Shown here piece by piece: positions 26,037 through 33,523 of a stretch of 64,000 nt of DNA. The stretch is from Lewinellaceae bacterium (GTDB taxonomy: Bacteria > Bacteroidota > Bacteroidia > Chitinophagales > Saprospiraceae): the NCBI GenBank assembly GCA_020636025.1, contig JACJYQ010000006.1, positions 186,001-250,000 on the forward strand, written 5' to 3'. A model generated the notes under the pieces. It made no database searches, was not told the DNA's origin, and saw only the letters and a list, made by a program, of their open reading frames with translations. The position numbers and the translations under genes were made by a program. Each line of letters opens with the position of its first letter. The stretch's first letter is position 1.

Positions 26037-29000
26037 TCACTCACCCATCAACTCCGTTGGTACTTTTCCGAAACGTTGTTTGAAACTCCTTGTGAAAGTG
26101 CGCGCATCGACATAGCCCACCTTGGAGGCTACTTGCGCGATGGAGGAATAACTGCGATTTTCGAGCAGCAGCCGTGCTTCGTTGAGTCGAACCTCCTGAA
26201 TGTACTGAATCGGCGAAAGTCCGGTCAGGCGTTTCAACTGCCGCAGCAGGGTGGATTCGCTCATAGCAAATTCCTGTGCCAATGTTGACACGCTGAGGAT
26301 GTCGCTGGAAAAATGTTTCTGGACGTACTCCTCGAAGGTTTCCAGCCACTCCCGATCTGGTTGCGATATGAGTGGGTTGGCATTAGGTGCTGTCTTGTTC
26401 GTGAAGGTGCTGCGTCGGGCTACCTGGTTATTCAACAGGTTCTCAATGCGCACCAGCAATTCCTCCTCGTCGAAAGGTTTGGTCAGGTAGTCGTCCACGC
26501 CGATGCGGAGGGCTTTGAGCCTGTCCTTTGCCTCCGCCCGTGCCGTGAGCATGATGACGGGGATGTGGCGGGTGGTGTCGTCGGATTTCAGCCGTTCGAG
26601 AAGTTGGTAGCCGTCCATGACGGGCATCATGAGGTCGCTGAGAATTAGATGCGGAGTGTGGAGTGCGGAGTGCGGAGTGGCGTTATTATTATTCAGTAGT
26701 AGGTTTAGCGCTTCTTGTCCATTTCCGGCGGTGATGACGTGGTATTTTTCCTCCAGAATCAGACGGATGTAAGCCTGTAGTTCGGTGTTGTCTTCTACGA
26801 GGAGGATGGTGGGCCTGGATATAAGGTCTTCTGGTGCTGGTGCAGACTTTGCCACCACGGAGGCTTGCGAGATGGCTTCTGATTCGATGGTTTCCGATTC
26901 GATGGTTTCCGATGTTGTTCCGGCCGGTTGCGCTTGGCTTGTGTCAGCCAGGGTGACCGGAAACTCGACACTAAAAACCGACCCTTTCCCCAGGGTGCTT
27001 TCCACCGAAATACTTCCGCCAAACAGCCTGGCGTACTCCTGGCAAAGCGCCAACCCGATGCCGGTACCGCCCTCGGCGGTCTTGATAGAGCGACTACTTT
27101 GGAAAAAGCGGTCGAACACATGGGGCAGATCTTCAGGGGGGATGCCAGAACCGGAGTCGGAGACTTTCAATCGAAGGTTATTTCCTTGCAATAAACAATT
27201 CACACTGACCCAACCGCCAGCCGGGGTGAATTTAAGTGCGTTGGATATCAGGTTGTACAGGATCTGGCGGCATTTTTCCCGGTCAATGTTGGCTGCTACA
27301 TCTTTCGGGATGGTCGTTTCATAGCTATAATCAATCTGCTTGCTTTTTGCGAGCGATTCAAATTGGGAGGCATGCCTGTTGAAAAAAGTGGTAAGCAGGG
27401 TAGGTTCGACCTGGACTTCCATCTTGCCCATTTCCAGTTTTCGCAGGTCAAGGATTTCGTTGATCAGCTGTTGTAGCTGCTGTCCGCTCTGCCTGGCGAT
27501 GTTGAGCAATTTTTCTTGTTGTTCCTGAGAATGCTTGCCTTTGAGGAGGGATCTGATGGGGCCAAGCATGAGTGTGAGTGGGGTGCGCAGTTCATGGCTG
27601 ATGTTGGCGAAGAAGCGGGACTTGGAGGCATCGAGGGACTGTAATTCTTCTTTTTGATGTTCAATGATAGCGGTGCGCTCCCTAACCATTAGTTCCAATT
27701 CTGACTGCCTGTCTTTCAACCTTCTTTCCCTTTGTTTGTAATAATAAAAAATGCCTCCCAACACACTGGCGATGACCAGCACAATAAACCAGGTTTGCAA
27801 GTAAAATGGCTTCACGACCCACACGTTGATGTTCAGCATTTTATCAGACCACATGCCCTCAGCCGTCTGGCCCCTGATGGCCAGGACATATTTGCCGTAG
27901 GGAAGCCTGCTCAACCGGATGGTATTTTCATTTTGGTAGTTCCATTCTCCATCTACCCCTTTCAATTGATAGCTGTATTGAACATTTTTCATGTTTTGAA
28001 AGGCTAGCAGCGAAAATTCAAGCCGTAAAAGATTATCACCGGGCCTCATGACAATGGTGTTTGAACGGAGGAGCTCGGCTGTCTTGTCCACGATATGGTT
28101 GGACGATGCATCAAATTGATGGAAGCCGGTGATGACCATTGGCGGGTGGTAAGCCGTGGTATCTGTCACAAAATCATCTGGGTGGAATGCGGTCACCCCG
28201 TTCAAGCTGCCGAAGTAGAAATTCCCCGCCTCATCCCGGCAATGGGAAATGCGGTTGAATTCATTGTTGCTCAGGCCGTCTTTGACCGTATAAGTTCTTA
28301 TTTTTCTGGTGGTTCGATTCAGAACGGCGATGCCATAGTCAGTGGGCATCCAGAAGTTCCCGTGTTCATCGGGGTAAACGGCGTAGATGGTGTTATTGGG
28401 CAGCCCATCTACACGGGTGAGGCGTTCGATGATGCCCTGATCCGGGCTCCAGTTGACCAACCCGCCCGTTGCAGTAGCCAGCCAGAACGTGCCATTTTCC
28501 TCTTGAATGAAATGGTAGACATGGTCAAATGGCAAGTGGAACTTCCCTTTACCCTCTTTCCAGTATCGTGCTACCACTTGTCCGTTTTGGATATTTAAAC
28601 GAAAAAGACCTTTGCTCGTGGCGACCCATGCGGTGTCGGTCTCGTTTTCGGAGAACTGGTAGGTGTAAATCGTTCCAGGGTCGCCTGTCCAATTTTCCAA
28701 ACTAGTCTGCTTGCCATCATTGAAAAAGATAAGTTTTCCTGTTTCATAATTGTCTGACCAAATTTTTCCGTATTTATCTTCAACGTTCATCCATATGGCA
28801 AGTGCATCAGCTGGCTTTTCAAATTGATAGGAATGCATCACTTCCCCCGTTTTACCATGTATTTTGAGCATATCCCTTGTGCCAGCAAACAGGATATCAT
28901 TTTGTTTTGTTTTCCCCAATGCCCACCGGGCACCTATCTTCCCCTTGATTTCTCGCTCCTCGCCTGTCCTCAGATCTACCCTCCAGAGCAGGCCCAACTG

Positions 29001-30197
29001 TTCAATTGCGGCCCATAAATAGCTGTCGGCACCATCGTCCACAACCGCCATACCCCTAATGGAAAATGTTTCATCCGTCACCGGCACCTTTCTGTCATGT
29101 AGGAAAACTTTAAACCTTGGCTTTTTTAGTATAAAGCGATACACACCAAACTCGGTTGCTACCCAGATGGCGCCTTCGTGGTCGACCATAATGGAAGTGG
29201 GGAATTTCAGGAAGGGGTATTGTTCGGAAAGCAAAATGGGGCGGCCTCCATCTTCGGGCAGCAACTTGAATTCACGCTCTTCGGTGGAAACCCAGTAATA
29301 GGATTGTATTTTTTGCATAACAGCGCTCAAGAAGCCTTGTTTGATGTCATAAGCACCAAAAAACCGCTCCGAAGCAAGGTCTTCTGACTTGTAGCCCGTT
29401 GAGTCAATTATGTAATATTTCTGATGAATTCGCTCATAGTCTTTAGCCCGTACAAAAGTTGAGTATTTGCCTCCTCCTTGTCCATCCAAATCAAGAATAA
29501 CGGGCTCAGCGTTTATTTCTTCCAGAATCTCATGTTCAACAGTGCCTTCAGAATCGAGTATGAGCAGTTTGGTTCGATCTAAACGTTTGACAACGACTAC
29601 CCAAAAACGCCCATCGTCGGCCCAGTATATCTGTCGTGCCAGGCTAATATCTGGTTCGCTGATGGGGTAGTAAACAAAACGGTCGGTATAGACAATCAAA
29701 TGTGACTTGGTCAAGAAAGCCAAATGTCCTTGTTTGTTTTTGGTGAAACAGATGATATCAGATTGGTCAAATCTTGCTGTTGGACCGAAAACCTCCTTGA
29801 ATGACTGTACTAGTTGAGTAACGGGGTCAAAAAGGTCAATGGTGATTACATCTCCTTGCCAGATATTTCCTGTGTGGAATAGCCACAGCCGACCCTTTGA
29901 ATCAGCAAGGATTTGGTCAATTTCATTGCTCTGCAGGCCATTTTTTTCTTCGGTGAACCACTTGAACCCATAACCATCGAAGCGGTTCAAGCCGTATTTG
30001 GAACCAAACCAAAGAAACCCTGCGCTGTCCTGGTGGATGCTGGTTACATGCCGATGGGAAAGCCCTTCCTCAAGGCTGAAGTGCTGCGCCTGAATGATAG
30101 GTGTTTGAGTGGGAATAGCCGATTGGGCTGGCAAGAAGTGGCTGACAAGGAACAAACCAACAAAAATCACCCACCCAAGCGAAGTTGTACCCAACAT
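26037..30197 (-). CDS. Hybrid two-component system protein (propeller sensor, kinase, receiver, AraC HTH)
   Basis: The protein has about 1386 residues from the ATG at 30197, which starts a clean signal peptide (MLGTTSLGWVIFVGLFLVSHFLPAQS). A GTG at 30251 could extend it. The periplasmic part has many two-component propeller repeats (FSLEEGLSHRHVTSIHQDSAGFLWFG) and a Y_Y_Y domain (SYQLKGVDGEWNY). A membrane helix (WFIVLVIASVLGGIFYYY) follows, then HisKA with the phospho-His in FFANISHELRTPLTLMLGP. HATPase (NALKFTPAGGW, GGTGIGLALCQEYARL), receiver (ILLVEDN, LILSDLMMPVMDG, LTKPF) and AraC HTH (VSTLAQEFAMSESTLLRQLKRL) complete it. It senses an extracellular ligand and regulates transcription. The receiver carries an insertion made of the genome's own 7-bp repeat. 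The two genes downstream are its most likely targets. Confidence 0.93.
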   Translation of the reverse strand: MLGTTSLGWVIFVGLFLVSHFLPAQSAIPTQTPIIQAQHFSLEEGLSHRHVTSIHQDSAGFLWFGSKYGLNRFDGYGFKWFTEEKNGLQSNEIDQILADSKGRLWLFHTGNIWQGDVITIDLFDPVTQLVQSFKEVFGPTARFDQSDIICFTKNKQGHLAFLTKSHLIVYTDRFVYYPISEPDISLARQIYWADDGRFWVVVVKRLDRTKLLILDSEGTVEHEILEEINAEPVILDLDGQGGGKYSTFVRAKDYERIHQKYYIIDSTGYKSEDLASERFFGAYDIKQGFLSAVMQKIQSYYWVSTEEREFKLLPEDGGRPILLSEQYPFLKFPTSIMVDHEGAIWVATEFGVYRFILKKPRFKVFLHDRKVPVTDETFSIRGMAVVDDGADSYLWAAIEQLGLLWRVDLRTGEEREIKGKIGARWALGKTKQNDILFAGTRDMLKIHGKTGEVMHSYQFEKPADALAIWMNVEDKYGKIWSDNYETGKLIFFNDGKQTSLENWTGDPGTIYTYQFSENETDTAWVATSKGLFRLNIQNGQVVARYWKEGKGKFHLPFDHVYHFIQEENGTFWLATATGGLVNWSPDQGIIERLTRVDGLPNNTIYAVYPDEHGNFWMPTDYGIAVLNRTTRKIRTYTVKDGLSNNEFNRISHCRDEAGNFYFGSLNGVTAFHPDDFVTDTTAYHPPMVITGFHQFDASSNHIVDKTAELLRSNTIVMRPGDNLLRLEFSLLAFQNMKNVQYSYQLKGVDGEWNYQNENTIRLSRLPYGKYVLAIRGQTAEGMWSDKMLNINVWVVKPFYLQTWFIVLVIASVLGGIFYYYKQRERRLKDRQSELELMVRERTAIIEHQKEELQSLDASKSRFFANISHELRTPLTLMLGPIRSLLKGKHSQEQQEKLLNIARQSGQQLQQLINEILDLRKLEMGKMEVQVEPTLLTTFFNRHASQFESLAKSKQIDYSYETTIPKDVAANIDREKCRQILYNLISNALKFTPAGGWVSVNCLLQGNNLRLKVSDSGSGIPPEDLPHVFDRFFQSSRSIKTAEGGTGIGLALCQEYARLFGGSISVESTLGKGSVFSVEFPVTLADTSQAQPAGTTSETIESETIESEAISQASVVAKSAPAPEDLISRPTILLVEDNTELQAYIRLILEEKYHVITAGNGQEALNLLLNNNNATPHSALHTPHLILSDLMMPVMDGYQLLERLKSDDTTRHIPVIMLTARAEAKDRLKALRIGVDDYLTKPFDEEELLVRIENLLNNQVARRSTFTNKTAPNANPLISQPDREWLETFEEYVQKHFSSDILSVSTLAQEFAMSESTLLRQLKRLTGLSPIQYIQEVRLNEARLLLENRSYSSIAQVASKVGYVDARTFTRSFKQRFGKVPTELMGE
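26651..26679. repeat. Heptanucleotide repeat (GGAGTGC)n inside the hybrid regulator gene
   Basis: Four near-perfect copies of the GGAGTGC unit also found between genes at 36019-36058 and 37612-37665 lie here within the coding sequence. On the coding strand they encode TPHSALHTPH, placed between the second helix and the phospho-acceptor strand of the receiver domain. Confidence 0.9.
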
Positions 30198-30682
30198 CTT
30201 GGGCCTTGGATTTCGGCCTTCACAGAAAAGATTTTCAAAGCAAGTCCTCACATGTTAGATCCTTAAATACGACTGAATTATAATTGGAATTTAGGATGAG
30301 GATGATACAAAGCTTGTATTGCATCGATTTCACTTTCGGTTTGCGCAGGAACACAAAAATAGGATTTATCCAGTTACCTGAATTACCAAATACTGAAATT
30401 GGAAATGTGTTGTGGTAGGTTTTAATTTTTCGCCGCACCTTCCTTCAATAACACACTCTGACAGTTGACAAGCTACGCTTCCAGCCAAGGGAGAGATCGT
30501 TTGGCGCGAAATCCTTTTGCTCAAATGCATGTGAGTCTTATCTGTCAAAGGTCTGAAGCTGCTTGATATCAGCACTGGAAGAATGAGCACTGGAATTTGG
30601 AATTCAAAAAATTGACTATACGGTTATTGTACAGTAAGCCATTTTGCTACTCTGGTTACTGAATAGCGTTGGTTTTAACTTA

Positions 30683-30753
30683 ATCGTCGGACAGCTGGGA
30701 GCTGTCTGACGATAGGCGCTAGTGGTCAGACGGCTCCCAGCCGTCCGACCACT
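30683..30753. repeat. Twin palindromes of the GTCGGACAGCT / GTCAGACGGCT family
   Basis: The first hairpin (30683-30713) pairs ATCGTCGGACAGCT with AGCTGTCTGACGAT; the second (30721-30753) pairs AGTGGTCAGACGGCT with AGCCGTCCGACCACT. Each has one mismatch and a GGG/CCC loop. They are the same element in opposite orientation. They lie in the 913-bp gap (30198-31110) upstream of the hybrid regulator. That gap otherwise holds only the acetyltransferase fragment and a repeat array; no other gene was seen. Confidence 0.85.
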
Positions 30754-30814
30754 AAGTAAATCGAATACCAATACTGCATGCTGATACAATACTGTACAAT
30801 ATGCGGATAGCCAG

Positions 30815-30967
30815 ATTCAAAAAACGGTGCTCGAGACGGGGAAAAGACAGCCGGATGCTATACGGCTATATCAGAAGTATGGCTACCGGCAGATTGCAAA
30901 TTACGGGCAGTATGAAGGGCTGGAGGATAGTGTTTGTTTTGAGAAGAAACTTTTGATTGATGATTGA
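30815..30967 (+). pseudogene. Truncated GNAT acetyltransferase (3' fragment of a copy of 14684-15145)
   Basis: Fifty codons and the stop match the end of the acetyltransferase at 14684-15145, with 14 mismatches in 150 bases counted by eye. Most changes are synonymous or conservative (S to A, E to D, V to L, N to D, A to E). The frame is open but begins inside motif A (QKTVLETGKRQPDAIRLYQ), with no start codon or acetyl-CoA site upstream. The similarity continues past the stop codon into a GATTGATGATT run and a 7-bp repeat array, exactly as after the intact gene. Confidence 0.88.
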
Positions 30968-30999
30968 TGATTACATGATTGATGATTTTGGATGGAAAT

Positions 31000-31041
31000 G
31001 GTGAATGGTGAATGGTGAATGGTGAATGGTGAATGGTGAAT
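31000..31041. repeat. Heptanucleotide array (GGTGAAT)6
   Basis: Six perfect copies of GGTGAAT lie 32 bp after the stop of the acetyltransferase fragment. The unit differs by one base from the GGTTAAT unit in the corresponding place after the intact gene. Confidence 0.95.
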
Positions 31042-31056
31042 AAAATATACGCCTGA

Positions 31057-31105
31057 TTTGGAAATATGATTTAGAGGTCTTTACCTTTGCCGAACGAACG
31101 TTCGG
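31057..31105 (+). promoter_or_regulatory. Promoter and TetR-type operator of the tetR-hydrolase operon
   Basis: TTTG (31057-31060) and TACCTTTG (31082-31089) are 21 bp apart, a full match to the Bacteroidota -33 / -7 consensus. The perfect palindrome CCGAACG-AA-CGTTCGG (31090-31105) begins at the next base and covers the expected transcription start. The ATG follows 6 bp later. A repressor bound here would block its own promoter. Confidence 0.85.
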
Positions 31106-31110
31106 TATAA

Positions 31111-31689
31111 ATGCCTGTACAAAAAATAGAAAAAGAAGAATTGCTGCATCGCTGCTGGGAGGTTTTTAACCGCCACGGGTATCATAACACCTCCATTAGT
31201 ATGCTGGCAGAAGCAACGGGCCTCGGCAAATCGGGGCTGATGCATCACCACGAATCCAAGGAAAGTCTAATGCGAGCCGTGATAGACTTTGCCAAAGTGT
31301 CTATACGCGACATGGTGCTTTCTGTAGCCAATGAGGATCTGCCTCCCGAACAGCGGCTGGAGAAGTTGTTGCGCCGGCAAAACCGCTTGGCTAAAATAGA
31401 TCGTAGAGGCTGCTTCTTTGCCAATACGGCCCTGGAAACCGGAAGTGATAACCTGTTTAATTCAGACATTGAAGAAATCTGGGAAGAATGGAAAGCAGCC
31501 GTAAGCAGCATCCTAAGCAGCATTATGCCACCCGATGAAGCAGCTGCCACAGCCTACCGCTTGCTGCTGGAACACGAAGGTGCCATCATCATGTACAAAA
31601 TCAGCGGAGATACCGAACATCTGGAAAAATTCGTAGCCCGGGCAGTTGGCCTGTTTGGCAAAACAATGAGGAAAGCCTCCAAATCATGA
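31111..31689 (+). CDS. TetR/AcrR-family transcriptional regulator
   Basis: The 192-residue protein has an N-terminal TetR helix-turn-helix (ELLHRCWEVFNRHGYHNTSISMLAEATGLGKSGLMHHHESKESL in segments, residues about 8-52). The C-terminal ligand-binding domain resembles the AefR/YcdC-like group (GCFFANTALETGS). It should repress its own operon from the CGAACG palindrome that overlaps its promoter. It shares a 4-base ATGA overlap with the hydrolase gene, so the two are translationally coupled. The inducer is unknown. Confidence 0.9.
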   Translation: MPVQKIEKEELLHRCWEVFNRHGYHNTSISMLAEATGLGKSGLMHHHESKESLMRAVIDFAKVSIRDMVLSVANEDLPPEQRLEKLLRRQNRLAKIDRRGCFFANTALETGSDNLFNSDIEEIWEEWKAAVSSILSSIMPPDEAAATAYRLLLEHEGAIIMYKISGDTEHLEKFVARAVGLFGKTMRKASKS

Positions 31690-32606
31690 GACATATCATC
31701 GCAAAATTTATTGGCTTCGGCTTCAACATCCTGTCGCTGTTTGCCCCACAAAAAGCGGCAGACAGAGCCGCCAAATTTTTCTCCACACCTGTCAAACCAC
31801 ACTTGCGGGAAAAAGAGCGGGTGTTTCTGAATACCGCCCGTCAGGTACGTCGCTCTTTTGGCGAACAATCCATTATAGAATATCACTGGGGCGAGGAAAA
31901 GGCTCCGTTGGTATTGCTAAGCTACGGCTGGTCATACAATGCCGGTCGCTGGCGTTATTTTGTTCCCAGGCTTGTTGAAGCCGGTTATCGTGTGTTGGCT
32001 TATGACCCGCCAGGGCACGGCCTGGCTCCTGCAGGGACACTGAATATCCCGCTCAATGCCGCCATCATCCGTGGGTTGCTGGAGGAATACGGACCCGCTC
32101 ATGCCATTGTTGGCCATTCGTTTGGCGGTACCAGCTCGGTTTATGCACTTCAGCATTTACCCGAAAAGTTGCATCCACGTCGCATGGTGGTGATGGCTTC
32201 TTTTAGTTATGCGCCAAGCGTGTTTAAGGATTTTAAAAACATACTTGGACTATGGTCACCCCTTTACTGGAGAATGGTACGCGGCTTTGAACAAAAAATA
32301 GGGCATTCCATCGAGCGTTTTGACTTTGCCATGATGGCTGGTGGATTTGCTCATATTGAAGGCCTTTTGATCCACGACCCGAAGGACTCGGTTACACCTT
32401 ACCAGGAAGCTAAGCGCTACCACGATTTCTGGCCAGGAAGCCATTTATTCAGTCCGCAAAGCGGTGGACACCATTTGGGTACCAAGGAGATCACAGGGAC
32501 GGTCATCGATTTTGTTCAAAACGGCAAGCTGCCAACCAACGCCAAAATTCAGGAACGGAATATTACAGCTGACCATGAATTGGTTCGCTTTTTTGCCGGT
32601 TTGTAG
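31686..32606 (+). CDS. Alpha/beta-fold hydrolase
   Basis: The 306-residue protein has the alpha/beta-hydrolase core: LLSYGWSYNAGRW (oxyanion region), VLAYDPPGHGLAP, the nucleophile elbow GHSFGG (Ser near residue 142), an acid in IHDPKDSVTP and the catalytic His in SGGHHLG. It probably hydrolyses an ester or similar small molecule in the cytoplasm. The first residues (HIIAKFIGFGFNILSLF) are hydrophobic but do not form a clear signal peptide. It is the second gene of the tetR operon, so its substrate or product is likely linked to the TetR ligand. Confidence 0.85.
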   Translation: MRHIIAKFIGFGFNILSLFAPQKAADRAAKFFSTPVKPHLREKERVFLNTARQVRRSFGEQSIIEYHWGEEKAPLVLLSYGWSYNAGRWRYFVPRLVEAGYRVLAYDPPGHGLAPAGTLNIPLNAAIIRGLLEEYGPAHAIVGHSFGGTSSVYALQHLPEKLHPRRMVVMASFSYAPSVFKDFKNILGLWSPLYWRMVRGFEQKIGHSIERFDFAMMAGGFAHIEGLLIHDPKDSVTPYQEAKRYHDFWPGSHLFSPQSGGHHLGTKEITGTVIDFVQNGKLPTNAKIQERNITADHELVRFFAGL

Positions 32607-32671
32607 AATTATGATGTAAAATCACTTTCTGATAACCTTGCTATTTACCGATAAAGAACTTTCTGACTTTT

Positions 32672-32700
32672 GCAGATTAGGAATCAGATTCCTAATCTGC
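32672..32700. repeat. Palindrome GCAGATTAGGAATC-A-GATTCCTAATCTGC
   Basis: A perfect 14-bp stem around one base lies in the 238-bp gap after the hydrolase. It may act as a 3'-end structure, but there is no T-run. It differs in sequence from the other palindrome families here. Confidence 0.9.
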
Positions 32701-32811
32701 AATGTTTATTCGTTATTAATTAACGCGAGTTTTGCCCTACTGGTAGATCCTTATTTCAAGTGAGTTGGAATAGCTGATCATAAGCATTGGCGGTTTTTCC
32801 ACATTAGGTGC

Positions 32812-32831
32812 GATCTTTGGGCCGAAAGATC
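32812..32831. promoter_or_regulatory. Small inverted repeat upstream of the DUF2306-like gene
   Basis: GATCTTT and AAAGATC are separated by six bases and end 13 bp before the ATG at 32845. It could be an operator or leader hairpin. GATCTTTG also resembles a -7 box with one mismatch. Confidence 0.35.
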
Positions 32832-32844
32832 ATCCACCTTATCC

Positions 32845-33459
32845 ATGAATTCTGCTCTTCATAAATTATCCTTTGGCGCAATAGCCTTATTCAGCCTTCT
32901 CATAGGCCTTTACCCGTCCACGTATTTTTTAGTAGATAGAAAGTTCGGCCTGCTTTCCTCCAAAAGTGATGCGCTGTTGGTTGATCTGTTCTGGAACATT
33001 GGGTTCTACGGACACATAATGTTCGGAGGTTTGGCGCTGCTGGTGGGCTGGGCGCAGTTCATCAAGAAAATCCGGAATAAACGGCCAGTGCTTCATCGAA
33101 ACATTGGAAAGGTATATGTCTTCTCAGTGTTGATAAGCAGCATTTGTGGTATTTACATTGCCCATTACGCTACTGGTGGATTAACAGCTTCCCTTGGTTT
33201 TATCCTCCTCGGATTGGTTTGGTTTTACACCACGCTTAATGCCTATTTGTTTGCCAGAAAGGGAGACATTGTCCGACATGAAAAGCTGATGATCTTCAGT
33301 TTTGCCGCCTGCTTTGCCGCTGTTACCCTGCGCATCTGGCTTCCGATGCTGAGCTCCATTATGGGCGGTTTTGTTCCAGCATATCGGGTGGTGGCCTGGC
33401 TTTGCTGGGTACCGAATTTATTGGTGGCTTATATAATTGTCAGAAATAAACAACCATAA
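32845..33459 (+). CDS. DUF2306-like membrane protein
   Basis: This 204-residue integral membrane protein has about six hydrophobic helices. Conserved histidines lie at helix ends: FYGHIMFGGLALLVGWAQF, RPVLHRNIGKVYVFSVLIS, GIYIAHYATGG and IVRHEKLMIFSFAACFAA. This layout (Hx..., LHRxxGxxY, RHxxWM/KLM) is typical of the DUF2306 family, in which the histidines may bind heme or metal; function is not established. The SulP gene follows closely in the same direction. Confidence 0.75.
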   Translation: MNSALHKLSFGAIALFSLLIGLYPSTYFLVDRKFGLLSSKSDALLVDLFWNIGFYGHIMFGGLALLVGWAQFIKKIRNKRPVLHRNIGKVYVFSVLISSICGIYIAHYATGGLTASLGFILLGLVWFYTTLNAYLFARKGDIVRHEKLMIFSFAACFAAVTLRIWLPMLSSIMGGFVPAYRVVAWLCWVPNLLVAYIIVRNKQP

Positions 33460-33523
33460 GCTACGTGCATTGTTTGGGTTTCATAACTGGCAACAAGCCA
33501 ATCCATCGAAACGAAATAAACCA

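Noticed and set aside
30235..30438. A 67-codon minus-strand open frame upstream of the hybrid regulator
   Set aside because: No ribosome site, no domain, unusual composition; it overlaps the regulator's 5' region.
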